45,543 bases of DNA from a virus (IMGVR_UViG_3300033064_001947:1-45543), one strand, 5' to 3'; numbered from the stretch's first letter, positions 14,500-23,065 are shown. Numbers and translations: made by a program. The notes: generated by a model from the letters alone, not told the origin.

Positions 14500-15158
14500 T
14501 ATTTTTCATCCGCGGCTTGCCAATTATTCTCAATATAAGTATAAAAAGCTTTCTTTTTTCCATCATCTAAATCTTCTGGAGATGTAACACCATATTTCTT
14601 TAATGCGGACCTAAAAAATTCTTGATATTTAGAATCTTCTTCTTTAATATCTTTCTTCTTTTTACCACAACCACCTTCACTTTGAATATCATAGTACTTC
14701 CCAAGGATGAATCCCATATTTTCATATAAGTCTTCCATTCGTCCTTGAATTCCCGATGCTTCACTAGCAATCTTATTGAATTCTTGTGCATATCCATTTA
14801 ATGATTTCATATTTTTATTAACTGATATCTTATCCATCCAATCTTCAGTTTCTTTAATAGCATGAGTTTTAGCAGTTTCGGCCATCTTAGATAATCGTTG
14901 TGCTAATTCTTGTAAATTACCTTCTCGGTAAATCATTTTACCTAAAGAACCATATTGATTAACTTCAGATAAAAATCCCTTTACATCAACATCCTCGTCT
15001 TGCTGGCCATATACCTCTTCTACTAATTCTTTAAGCTTAGGAGATTTAATATATTTTGGTCGAGGTGCAGGGGCAATTGATATATTATTAATTGCTGGTG
15101 TACCTACTATACCGCCTAATCCAAAAAATTCTTTTAATAAGTTTTTCTTTTTCTTCAT
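14499..15158 (-). CDS. Conserved phage head-associated protein with LLKE leader
   Basis: A 219-residue protein beginning MKKKKNLLKEFFGLGGI, then a helical body and the C-terminal pattern DDGKKKAFYTYIENNW. I recognise this start and end from other marine T4-type phage hypotheticals. LLKE before phenylalanine could be a cleavage site. The glycine- and lysine-rich segment (EGGCGKKKKD) separates two helical parts. Its role is unknown; an internal head protein is likely from context. Confidence 0.6.
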   Translation of the reverse strand: MKKKKNLLKEFFGLGGIVGTPAINNISIAPAPRPKYIKSPKLKELVEEVYGQQDEDVDVKGFLSEVNQYGSLGKMIYREGNLQELAQRLSKMAETAKTHAIKETEDWMDKISVNKNMKSLNGYAQEFNKIASEASGIQGRMEDLYENMGFILGKYYDIQSEGGCGKKKKDIKEEDSKYQEFFRSALKKYGVTSPEDLDDGKKKAFYTYIENNWQAADEK

Positions 15159-15180
15159 TATTTTACCCTCTTTAATCCTT

Positions 15181-15531
15181 TTATTTAAGATATTTTTTTA
15201 CCAATTTATCAATTGCTTTATCAGTAGTATCTACAATTTTAGAAAATTCTTTCATAATACTTTCAGGCATTTGATCCCAATTATCCATATCATCACCATA
15301 GTTTAATTTTTCTTTACCTTTGATCCAATCACGATTTGACTCTGAATCTGTAATGCCTATTGATAACCATCTCTCATGCACAGTACCATTTGGATTATTA
15401 CTCGTCGCTATAGTTCCGGTAATATATTTACCTTTTGCATATGCCGAACCATTACCATGTTTGCCGGTTTGAATTTCGTTTAATTTTTGAATTTCTTCTC
15501 GAATCATCTGTTTTAATTTTGATTTCTTCAT
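15181..15531 (-). CDS. Leader-tagged small protein
   Basis: A 116-residue protein: leader MKKSKLKQMIREEIQKLNE, cut before isoleucine, then an unrecognised cargo (NGTVHERWLSIGITDSESNR) ending in a lysine-rich helix. TAATG coupling with the upstream gene. Confidence 0.72.
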   Translation of the reverse strand: MKKSKLKQMIREEIQKLNEIQTGKHGNGSAYAKGKYITGTIATSNNPNGTVHERWLSIGITDSESNRDWIKGKEKLNYGDDMDNWDQMPESIMKEFSKIVDTTDKAIDKLVKKYLK

Positions 15532-15692
15532 TATTCAACCTCTAATTTTAATGCTTTTAAATCATCTAAAATTTCAGTCAAGTCCATAATATCTAACTGA
15601 ACTCGTTTTAGTGCAACTGTCATATATTCATCAGACGATTTATTTTCCTTTTTTAATTTGTTTTTATGTTTAATTGCCATGTCCAGTTTCAT
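15531..15692 (-). CDS. 53-residue helical protein
   Basis: It encodes MKLDMAIKHKNKLKKENKSS, then two acidic helices ending LDDLKALKLEVE. It is probably an all-helical or coiled-coil protein. AGGAT lies upstream of the ATG, and its stop overlaps the next start (TAATG). No leader or family is recognised. Confidence 0.5.
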   Translation of the reverse strand: MKLDMAIKHKNKLKKENKSSDEYMTVALKRVQLDIMDLTEILDDLKALKLEVE

Positions 15693-15697
15693 AATTT

Positions 15698-15988
15698 TTA
15701 TCCTTTAAAGTTTTTTTCAACATAATCTGAAAATATTTTTCTGTTAGAACCGTCCATATATTCAAAAAATTTGATTACATTATTATTATATTTATGAAAT
15801 TTTTTCAACATATTTGGACCATCTTTTCCAAACATCTTATTAAAATCTTCCTGTTGCCAATGATTCATAAAAAGTCCGATTTTCATAAGAGCATCATATA
15901 CTTTACTTTCAGTAAGTATTTCTTCACGTTCACTTAATCTAAAATCTACCCATTTACGTTGCATTCCCAATAATGTTAATTTATCCAT
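15698..15988 (-). CDS. Small protein with ILTE-type leader
   Basis: Ninety-six residues. The N-terminus MDKLTLLGMQRKWVDFRLSE runs to EEILTE before serine at residue 28, resembling the third leader type (tryptophan, then an aromatic, then (I/R)L...E). The cargo is an alpha-helical domain (FMNHWQQEDFNKMFGKDG), not recognised. Confidence 0.62.
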   Translation of the reverse strand: MDKLTLLGMQRKWVDFRLSEREEILTESKVYDALMKIGLFMNHWQQEDFNKMFGKDGPNMLKKFHKYNNNVIKFFEYMDGSNRKIFSDYVEKNFKG

Positions 15989-15989
15989 T

Positions 15990-16271
15990 TTATTCTCCTG
16001 AATGCGCTTTCTCTGTTTCTAAAAATGATTTCAATACGCCCCTACCATATAATGTAGAATATACATTATTAAAATTACCTTGCTTTGCATATTTATTTAC
16101 TTCAAACGCATATCGTTTAATACTTGATTGTAATTGTTTTCTAGTCATTACACCATATCCTGGAACTTGCACCTTTGCTTCTAATGGTGTTTCGGTTCCC
16201 TTTTTAGGTGCAGTAATATCAGCTTCCTTTAAATTCTTTACTAATGATTTTAATGAGATGTTTCTATCCAT
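15990..16271 (-). CDS. Small protein with NLKE-type leader
   Basis: Ninety-three residues. The leader is MDRNISLKSLVKNLKE followed by alanine; the cargo is basic, with a proline- and glycine-containing strand (EAKVQVPGYGVMTRKQL). It is not recognised. Its stop is followed directly by the next gene. Confidence 0.62.
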   Translation of the reverse strand: MDRNISLKSLVKNLKEADITAPKKGTETPLEAKVQVPGYGVMTRKQLQSSIKRYAFEVNKYAKQGNFNNVYSTLYGRGVLKSFLETEKAHSGE

Positions 16272-16721
16272 TTACTTAAGCGCCTGCCACTCTCGGCCAT
16301 GATCCCTATAAATCCATTTTTTATCTTTTACAGACCAAAGATAATCGTATTCTTCACCGGATACATCTTCCCTATCTTTCACTGATTGAACACCATCCTG
16401 TTTCTCGCCTCGATCTCTACCATAAAAAACAGTTTGACCATCTACGGGATCTTTAAAGGTATGCCCTTCAGCACCTTTATAATCCTTGTTTAATGAAGAA
16501 ATTCCAGCTTTTCCTAATTTAAGTAATTCTTTTACTTTTTTAGTATCAGAATAATATTTTTTAAGAATTTTACCATTCCATGAAGTACCTCCATCCCAAT
16601 GGCAATACGTGGTTAAGACTCTACCATTCGGCATTTCTATACCAATAGTAGACCTAGTACCCTCAGTAAGAATGTAATCATTCCATTTTTTATCTATTTG
16701 TTCATATATTAATTTTCTCAT
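16272..16721 (-). CDS. Protein with YEQI...YILTEG leader and HWDGG domain
   Basis: A 149-residue protein. The leader MRKLIYEQIDKKWNDYILTE is followed by glycine and is closely matched by the 17710-18006 gene. The cargo begins with N-G-R-V-L-T-T-Y-C-H-W-D-G-G and continues NGKILKKYYSDTKKVKELL, a domain I recognise from other phage and bacterial proteins of unknown function. Upstream, the ribosome-site segment GGAAATTAAA is tandemly repeated. Confidence 0.72.
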   Translation of the reverse strand: MRKLIYEQIDKKWNDYILTEGTRSTIGIEMPNGRVLTTYCHWDGGTSWNGKILKKYYSDTKKVKELLKLGKAGISSLNKDYKGAEGHTFKDPVDGQTVFYGRDRGEKQDGVQSVKDREDVSGEEYDYLWSVKDKKWIYRDHGREWQALK

Positions 16722-16742
16722 ATTAATTTCCTTTAATTTCCT

Positions 16743-17045
16743 TTAATTTCCCCTGGATATATTATGTCTAATTTTATCCCATAATTGTTGAATGAAATCT
16801 CGTTCAAATCCAGTTGTTGCTTTAATATCACCCTGCTGAATAGTTCTATGTAGGTCTAATGGTGTATATTTTTTAGATTTAAAATCACTAGTCATAATTT
16901 TAGCAATATCGTTTTCTGCTTTTCTAAGTATTGTTGTCATCTTACCCAGCGATTCCTTAGATCGTTTATTACTAATTTTGGAAGTATATGGCGGAGATGC
17001 TAATTCATCTAATTCCATTATTTGTTTGTATATTGATTTAGTCAT
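16743..17045 (-). CDS. Hypothetical small protein
   Basis: A 100-residue basic, helical protein. The N-terminus MTKSIYKQIMELDELASPPY resembles the YEQI leader type and has L-D-E before leucine, so it may be a diverged tagged protein. The start overlaps the end of the upstream gene by 8 bases. Confidence 0.58.
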   Translation of the reverse strand: MTKSIYKQIMELDELASPPYTSKISNKRSKESLGKMTTILRKAENDIAKIMTSDFKSKKYTPLDLHRTIQQGDIKATTGFERDFIQQLWDKIRHNISRGN

Positions 17046-17478
17046 TGATTTCCTTAATCATTTTTCTAATTACTAATCGTAAAATATCTTCTTTTTTTAA
17101 TCTACTTTTTTCTGCACGGCCGCGATTTTTAGATTCCTCTTCAAACCCCGCGATTTTACCATCTTTATGTGAAGCATCTAATTTATCACCATTACCATAT
17201 GTTCCTTTTTGACGATTATATTTATTCAATTCTGCTCTGTACTTTTTAGATTTAGTAGAAGACTGAAATTTCTTATATTCGTCCTTGTAATCTCGCTCTT
17301 CTTTAACTCGTGTGGGTAAATCACCTTCTGTAGATGCATAATCTTCAACATCCTTGTCAGACATATCTTTTGCGGCCTTCTTTATTTCATCACTAACCTC
17401 AGCAGGTTTCAGCTTGCCGGCTTTATATGATTTAACAAGGTTAAAAAATTTTCGTTGTTGGTCTGATTTTGCTGGCAT
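17038..17478 (-). CDS. DUF3008-like plus YRAELNKYNR fusion with C-terminal leader-like helix
   Basis: A 146-residue protein. Residues 1-50 (KSDQQRKFFNLVKSYKAGKL) match a small domain common in phages (DUF3008-like). Residues about 80-130 (KKYRAELNKYNRQKGTYGNG, then DASHKDGKIAGFEEESKNRG) match a second phage domain, often annotated as hypothetical. The last 16 residues (DILRLVIRKMIKEIND) resemble the shared leader helix but at the C-terminus. No N-terminal leader is present. Confidence 0.65.
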   Translation of the reverse strand: MPAKSDQQRKFFNLVKSYKAGKLKPAEVSDEIKKAAKDMSDKDVEDYASTEGDLPTRVKEERDYKDEYKKFQSSTKSKKYRAELNKYNRQKGTYGNGDKLDASHKDGKIAGFEEESKNRGRAEKSRLKKEDILRLVIRKMIKEIND

Positions 17479-17479
17479 A

Positions 17480-17710
17480 TTAGATCCATTTCTCTAACGT
17501 TTTAATAAATCTTTGAGCTATATCGTGCCAGCCATAAAAAGAACGAGGATATTTTTCAGCCCATGCAATTGCTTTTTCTACTTTAACTTTTTTGATAACT
17601 GCTACTAAATCCTCAAGTAAACCTTCCATAGCATACCGAATATTTTCTGGATCTATATGTGCCTCGTTAAGCTCCGTTTTAATTATTTGTCGTAATTCTG
17701 ATCTTTTCAC
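17480..17710 (-). CDS. Leader-tagged small protein
   Basis: Seventy-six residues: short leader MKRSELRQIIKTELNE before alanine, then a helical cargo (EDLVAVIKKVKVEKAIAWAE). Not recognised. The start overlaps the upstream stop by one base. Confidence 0.7.
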   Translation of the reverse strand: MKRSELRQIIKTELNEAHIDPENIRYAMEGLLEDLVAVIKKVKVEKAIAWAEKYPRSFYGWHDIAQRFIKTLEKWI

Positions 17711-18006
17711 TATCTTAATCGCTTTTTAAGTTCAGTTTTAATTTCTTTAGCTACAGGGCCCGTCCAACTTCTGGCATTTGATAAAAAATATGCAACAATA
17801 CTAACACCACTATCTTGATAATACTTATCAGTTATTTTTTCAAGTGAATACATAGCTTCTAAATATGGTTTAGCCGCATAATTAACTTTTTTCCAGTCAT
17901 TACTGACTATAGCTGCTATTTCACTAATAGATTTAGTTGAGTACTGACCTTCTGATAGAATATAATTCGCCCATCGTGTTTCTATTTGTTCGTATAATTT
18001 TTTCAT
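17710..18006 (-). CDS. Small protein with YEQI...YILSEG leader
   Basis: Ninety-eight residues. The leader MKKLYEQIETRWANYILSE is followed by glycine and is a close match to the 16272-16721 leader, whereas the cargo (EIAAIVSNDWKKVNYAAKPY) is different. This pair defines a third leader type. Confidence 0.68.
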   Translation of the reverse strand: MKKLYEQIETRWANYILSEGQYSTKSISEIAAIVSNDWKKVNYAAKPYLEAMYSLEKITDKYYQDSGVSIVAYFLSNARSWTGPVAKEIKTELKKRLR

Positions 18007-18029
18007 TTATATTTCCTTCCAATCAACTC

Positions 18030-18278
18030 CTAATCAAAATTCATCATGTGCATTTTATAATCACGTTGATGATCTATAGCTAATCTGACCGTAGAATATT
18101 TAGGCTTCATTTTTCCATATTCTTTTTTAATCTTTACTATAGCTTCTTTTTTAGATTTAGCTCTAACTGTATTCCAACCTCCACCTTCAAATTCAAACAT
18201 CCATTCATCTTTTGCGGAAGTTTCATTAAGTTTTCTAATTTCTTCCCGTATCATTTGTCTTAATTCTGATTTTTTCAT
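18030..18278 (-). CDS. Leader-tagged small protein
   Basis: Eighty-two residues from the ATG at 18278, chosen because GGAAG precedes it and the leader MKKSELRQMIREEIRKLNE then sits at the exact N-terminus; an upstream ATG lies in the neighbouring gene. The cargo (WMFEFEGGGWNTVRAKSKKE) is a small alpha/beta domain, not recognised. Arginine-8 is AGA here. Confidence 0.7.
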   Translation of the reverse strand: MKKSELRQMIREEIRKLNETSAKDEWMFEFEGGGWNTVRAKSKKEAIVKIKKEYGKMKPKYSTVRLAIDHQRDYKMHMMNFD

Positions 18279-18279
18279 A

Positions 18280-18486
18280 TTATTTCTTCCAAGTAAATTT
18301 TGCTCCACCTTGAACTGTAATTGTTATTTCTTCAAGTTTGAAATGTTTATATAAATTAGGCTGAATTTCAGGAAACCACCTCATAAAAGTATTCCAATCT
18401 TTTGCGGTATGGGTTTTTACTTCTGTCAATAAATTTTGAAATTTTATTTCTTCTTTTATAGTTTGCCTTAATTCTAATTTTTTCAT
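18280..18486 (-). CDS. Leader-tagged small protein
   Basis: Sixty-eight residues: leader MKKLELRQTIKEEIKFQNLL then TE before valine. The cargo (DWNTFMRWFPEIQPNLYKHF) has a helical, tryptophan-rich start and a short beta ending. Not recognised. Confidence 0.68.
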   Translation of the reverse strand: MKKLELRQTIKEEIKFQNLLTEVKTHTAKDWNTFMRWFPEIQPNLYKHFKLEEITITVQGGAKFTWKK

Positions 18487-18487
18487 T

Positions 18488-18934
18488 TTATATTATTCCA
18501 TTTTCTTCAAATTCTTTAGTTAAATTAAATTTTTTCCCCATCTTTTCAAAATGATTGGCCGCTTCTATGGTGTCGGCCCAGCTCATTGATTTATTTGAAA
18601 AGTCATGCTGCCAATCCAATGCTTGTTGTCTTGCATCTTCCTTTGTTTTTACGTTCTTCAATTTTGCCTCGTTTAATCGTTTAATTTCTTCTCGTTTAAT
18701 TTCTTCTCGTATCATTTGTCTTAATTCTGATTTTTTCATTTTTGATTCATATCTAATTTTATTTATATCATTTTTATGTAATAATTCATTTCCCTTAACA
18801 CTATTATACGTTTTATAAACAGAATTAAATCTATATTCGTTCCCATCAACTTTAATAGATTTCATTATTTTGTCTGTCATTGGATGCTTAATTTGTTTGA
18901 CATAACCATCTTTAGATATTTTAATATTACTCAT
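18488..18934 (-). CDS. Two-part protein with internal leader
   Basis: A 148-residue protein from the ATG at 18934 (AGGAG 9 bases upstream). Residues 1-65 form a small separate domain (KISKDGYVKQIKHPMTDKIM). The shared leader starts at residue 66 (MKKSELRQMIREEIKREEIK then RLNE before alanine), with an IKREE duplication caused by a tandem DNA repeat. A helical cargo follows. No ribosome site precedes the internal methionine, so a single protein cut by the protease is more likely than two starts. Confidence 0.65.
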   Translation of the reverse strand: MSNIKISKDGYVKQIKHPMTDKIMKSIKVDGNEYRFNSVYKTYNSVKGNELLHKNDINKIRYESKMKKSELRQMIREEIKREEIKRLNEAKLKNVKTKEDARQQALDWQHDFSNKSMSWADTIEAANHFEKMGKKFNLTKEFEENGII

Positions 18935-18938
18935 ATTC

Positions 18939-19553
18939 TTATTCTCCTCGTAAAATCTGACCAATTATATATTCAACCTTACACCAATCACCACAAGTTC
19001 GTGTTGTTGTGTCAACACTTTCATTCATTGGATGCATAAATGCTCCATGTGTAGATGGATTACTTACAAAATCCCACGCGACAATCTCGAAGTCATCTTG
19101 AACTACATCCGCTTCATCGCCAGTTCCTTCATTCATTCTTTCAATAGAACCTAATCCTCTTGAAGAAATACCAAGTTTAATGCCGGCTTTAAATAATTCT
19201 TTTAAAATATTACCAGCTGGTGTTCCCAATACTTCAATTTTACCTACTAAATCGTCTGCTCTCCAATGCATTTCTAAAATATTATGAGATGTATTTTGTA
19301 AATTTACTACTGAACTATCTGGGTGGTCCAATTCTCCTAATGCTCGTTGTTGTTTAACAAATTCTTGTAGGTATCGTTTAGATTCACGCATTAAAATACC
19401 CTTGGGATAAATTCTCTCATTTTGATTTTTTGCATCTGCACGCTGTAATACTCCAGTCACAATAAGTTTATTATGTTTTGATATAGATTCATCAAGTTGT
19501 TTTCTGTCAAATTCAAACGGGATAAAATCAACCAATAATTGCCTATTACCCAT
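18939..19553 (-). CDS. Prohead core protease, T4 gp21 type (peptidase S80)
   Basis: A 204-residue serine protease of the herpesvirus-assemblin-like S80 family, which matures the prohead by cutting after (L/I)xE. Visible motifs are GELDHP with His77, GISSRG with Ser130/Ser131, and the AWDFVSNPSTHGAF block near residues 159-172. A likely self-cleavage site HPMNE before serine lies near residue 178. In T4 this gene also precedes scaffold and capsid; here about 25 small genes lie between, most with leaders bearing its expected cut site. A homing endonuclease gene overlaps its start by 8 bases. Confidence 0.93.
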   Translation of the reverse strand: MGNRQLLVDFIPFEFDRKQLDESISKHNKLIVTGVLQRADAKNQNERIYPKGILMRESKRYLQEFVKQQRALGELDHPDSSVVNLQNTSHNILEMHWRADDLVGKIEVLGTPAGNILKELFKAGIKLGISSRGLGSIERMNEGTGDEADVVQDDFEIVAWDFVSNPSTHGAFMHPMNESVDTTTRTCGDWCKVEYIIGQILRGE

Positions 19554-20409
19554 ATATTGCCTCCTTACGAATAATTTCTAATGCTTTACATTTTAAATTA
19601 CATACTAAATTTGTAAAAGGAACTTTATCCTTATTTTGTTTAGTTTTATTATAATTTTTAATGAAAGCTTTTAATTCTGTATAACGATCTAAATTAAAAA
19701 TTTCATTTGATTCTAAATTTTTAACAACAAATCGTGTTGCTTTAGGACTATTTTTTAAATTCCAATCACTAATTTTTTTCTTCACTAACATGGTACCAGA
19801 TTTATTATTTTTACTTATCTTATGTTTTGTTTCAATAGAATGGTTTAACGTGCCATTTATTTTTTTTGTATTAACCATTTTTTTACTTCTACTTGAATTT
19901 AAAATTGCTAATTGATATTTTTGTGATGATTTTACTCCAGTTCCAATTTTAAATTTATGATCATCTGATAATGGTACTCCTAACTTGTCTTTATTAAGTT
20001 TTTCTTTAACCTCAGGTCTGTTCATCGCTCGTTTTGTTCCGATACTTATTTTTTTACGAGTTTCAATTGATGGACTAATATTATGTTTGCCAATATTATT
20101 TTTACTTCGCAATTTAATTATTTCAAGTTTATTTGGGTGATTGCTTGTAGTATCACCACCCTCTCCTCCAGACGTAATATTATATCCATCTCCAATAGCA
20201 TTTAATTTATCAATCCAAAATATTTCTTGATCATTTATACTTTCAACGGAGCAATATTCTAAAATTTCTTTTTTAAAATTTTCTTTTCCATATTTAGCAA
20301 TCGCTTTTTGTAATATCATACCGGAACCAAAATACGCAGGATTATTTTTTGAATCTTTTCCAACATAAAATTTACCATTTATTGTATTTGTTGTTTTATA
20401 AATTATCAT
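19546..20409 (-). mobile_element. GIY-YIG homing endonuclease gene
   Basis: A 287-residue free-standing GIY-YIG endonuclease. The catalytic domain begins MIIYKTTNTINGKFYVGKDS, followed by YFGSG, AIAKYGKENF and E-I-F-W-I. The C-terminal half carries NUMOD3-like DNA-binding repeats (ETRKKISIGTKRAM). It overlaps the core-protein gene upstream (ATGA) and the protease gene downstream, so it inserted without breaking either. It probably spreads by cutting the head-gene region of related phages. Confidence 0.9.
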
Positions 20410-22148
20410 GAGGTATCGCTTTCAAATTCGCTAACATATTCATGTGCTAATTCTTGTTGAATTTTCTTTGGAAATAAATCATTAACTTCACCACCATATT
20501 CTTTAACGTATAATTTTGCTCCAGTATTTACCAAATATAAAAAAGCTTTCTGTGCAAGAGCTTTATTATACTTGCCTTGTTGTTTTTTTAAAGTTAAATT
20601 TTTATATATTGGTGCCCTGATTTGTTGTTTTAAATTACTAGCATCAATAAATGCACGAAGTTCTTTTACTTCACCAGATATTTCTTTGATTATTATTTGT
20701 CTAATAGATTCCCTAAGACCTTCCATATATTTTGTATATTTTGTTGCTAATGTACGTTCACGATCATATGAAACACCTTCTCCTCTACGTCGTAAAGACT
20801 GAGGCATTGTTTCTTCATCACCTTCATTTACAAAATGTGAAATTCTACGTGCATCTACACCGTAGGTTTTTCGCCATTTATTTTCTGGTAACGATTTTAG
20901 CCAACCGCGGATTGTTTTTGCAGTTGTTCGTTCATTAATTGATTCTTTAATATATTTAGTCTCAATCGCTCTTTTAGAACGAAGCATTGCTTGTAATAAT
21001 TTTTTAACAATCTTACCATCAGCATTATCATACATATGATGAGTCCTACCTACAAAATCTTTTATTTTTATATTTAATCGAGCAAAATCTACTTTACCAT
21101 CTGAGGTTTCTAAATAGAATTCGCCCATGCCCATATGTTTCAATTCGGAATTTGGCAATACACCTTTAGAGCGGTTTAAAAAGTCACTATCTACATAAAT
21201 ATCCTTACCCTTTTTAGAAAAATGCCCAATATAATCACTTGCTTCATTTACAGATTCGTTAACAGGATTACCATTAACTGTAATTCTAACATCTAGCCAA
21301 TGTTCTTGTTTTTTCAATTTATTTGCATCTTTAGTTATAAGTTTAATAAATTGTTTATGATCGTCATTATGAGTTGATCTAGTTAACGATGCTCGTACCC
21401 ACCCACCGGTCTTAGTAAGTTTATACTGAATACCATATTCCTTATATTCTTCATTTAAAGGAATAATTTTATAATTACTTCTAAATTGCCAATCCATTCC
21501 ATTCAAAGTATCGTTTGCATCTTTTTCTGATTTAAATTGTGAAGCATCTTTTGTAGTTTTAACATCCCGGGCTTTACTACTTAAAAATCTATTTTTATCA
21601 TTTTTATATTGTATAACATATAATTCATTTATAGATTCATTCTTTTTCCAATATGATTGTGCGGCCTTTTCAATAACACGTTTTACAGCAGATGGTACTT
21701 TTTCATAATATTTAATTTCCTGTTTATTATAAGGAGCAGAAATATGTGCTATATTTTTATATTCTCCATAACTAACTTCACGATTTTTATCTGATATTGT
21801 AAGACCATTTCCAAACTGACCCATAAACAAATCATACTTACCAACTTTATTACTTTCATCGAGCAATTTAATAAAATTTTCTGGTAAATATTTCTTACCT
21901 TTTAAACCAGAACGACCTCTTAAATCAGGGTCTTCAACAATATGATATCCTAATACATCAGGTTTCTTATGACCACCAAAATATCCTGCTTTAGCCTTTT
22001 TCTTACCAGATTTTCCTCTGAATGCCATTGGTGTATCATATTCACCACCTGCAGACGCTGTAGTTGAAGCTTCTTCTAATTCCTCGTCTTCTAATTCTTG
22101 CTGAATTAATTCTCTAATATAATTTCGTAAAGCATCTTCATTAATCAT
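20406..22148 (-). CDS. Large internal head protein with repeated cleavage motifs
   Basis: A 580-residue protein from the ATG at 22148 (GGAG 10 bases upstream). It occupies the place of T4 genes 67/68, between portal and protease. It starts with a leader-like helix (NYIRELIQQELEDEELEE before alanine). It contains at least five protease-type sites: SINE at 175, PLNE at 233, VNE at 298 and 302, SINE at 406, FVNE at 442, and a leader-like IRQIIIKE near 489. These divide it into domains of about 60-110 residues, as in a polyprotein. None of the domains is recognised. Confidence 0.7.
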   Translation of the reverse strand: MINEDALRNYIRELIQQELEDEELEEASTTASAGGEYDTPMAFRGKSGKKKAKAGYFGGHKKPDVLGYHIVEDPDLRGRSGLKGKKYLPENFIKLLDESNKVGKYDLFMGQFGNGLTISDKNREVSYGEYKNIAHISAPYNKQEIKYYEKVPSAVKRVIEKAAQSYWKKNESINELYVIQYKNDKNRFLSSKARDVKTTKDASQFKSEKDANDTLNGMDWQFRSNYKIIPLNEEYKEYGIQYKLTKTGGWVRASLTRSTHNDDHKQFIKLITKDANKLKKQEHWLDVRITVNGNPVNESVNEASDYIGHFSKKGKDIYVDSDFLNRSKGVLPNSELKHMGMGEFYLETSDGKVDFARLNIKIKDFVGRTHHMYDNADGKIVKKLLQAMLRSKRAIETKYIKESINERTTAKTIRGWLKSLPENKWRKTYGVDARRISHFVNEGDEETMPQSLRRRGEGVSYDRERTLATKYTKYMEGLRESIRQIIIKEISGEVKELRAFIDASNLKQQIRAPIYKNLTLKKQQGKYNKALAQKAFLYLVNTGAKLYVKEYGGEVNDLFPKKIQQELAHEYVSEFESDTS

Positions 22149-23031
22149 TAAGTTTCTCCGCCGTTTGACGTTTAAGAGACTTTCCAACTTCTTCAACTAA
22201 TTGATAATATCGCATTAATGCAACAACCTGTTCATCTTTTACGACCTTACCCTTCGTAATTCCGGGCAATTGTTTCAAACTTTCAGTCAATTTAATTCGT
22301 GTTATTTGATCATTTACTTTTGATAAAGATTTAGTCAAAACCTTTTCAACCTTAACAACCTCCTCATTAATAAATTCACGTAATTTATTAGTATTAGAAA
22401 CATTATAGATATATTCACGCAATAATGTTTGTTGGGATTTATTTAATGCCTTACTATACCTAGCATTGAATTTATCTACAATTAATTTATAAGCTAATAA
22501 TCTTAAATCCTTATCTTGTCCGGCAAATTCATCCATTCTACTATTTGATTTATTAGATTCAACAATCGATTTAGCTAAATGCTCTAAAATCGTATATCTA
22601 TTATCAACTAATTCTTTGGGTGGTGCGACATCCTGACCAGATTCCATTAAAAATAATTTATAAATTGATGCAAACACCTTATAATTCTGCAATCTCGCAT
22701 TGAAAAAATCATCAAGGTTATATTGATCTTTAATTTCCTTTATCAAATTATATTTTTCCCTACGTAAATTTGCATTTCTCAACTTTTGCCTGGAATTTAT
22801 TACTGCATCAATAAGATGATTACATTTGGATTCTGAGGCATAATTTTCTTTTAATAAAACTTGGTATAATTGCAACTCCTTACCAAGCTCAGTATTCTCA
22901 TTAAAATACTGCTTAATTAAATTCACAGTTTTAGATTGGGTATTATCATTTAAAATATCCGCAGTAAGTTGTCTTGATAATAGCTCAAACAAAATCCCAG
23001 TATTTTTTAATTTATGATGCTTAATTTGCAT
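22141..23031 (-). CDS. Conserved head-cluster protein (KHHKLKNTGILFELL type)
   Basis: A 296-residue, all-helical protein. The start at 23031 is preferred because GGAG lies 6 bases before it; two earlier in-frame ATGs lack this. The N-terminus HHKLKNTGILFELLSRQLTA is a signature I recognise from other T4-type marine phages, where the protein lies next to the portal gene. The role is unknown; a core or portal-associated protein is likely. Its stop overlaps the start of the 580-residue protein. Confidence 0.72.
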   Translation of the reverse strand: MQIKHHKLKNTGILFELLSRQLTADILNDNTQSKTVNLIKQYFNENTELGKELQLYQVLLKENYASESKCNHLIDAVINSRQKLRNANLRREKYNLIKEIKDQYNLDDFFNARLQNYKVFASIYKLFLMESGQDVAPPKELVDNRYTILEHLAKSIVESNKSNSRMDEFAGQDKDLRLLAYKLIVDKFNARYSKALNKSQQTLLREYIYNVSNTNKLREFINEEVVKVEKVLTKSLSKVNDQITRIKLTESLKQLPGITKGKVVKDEQVVALMRYYQLVEEVGKSLKRQTAEKLND

Positions 23032-23065
23032 AAAATTCTCCATTGTATATATAAAGTTATTCAAT

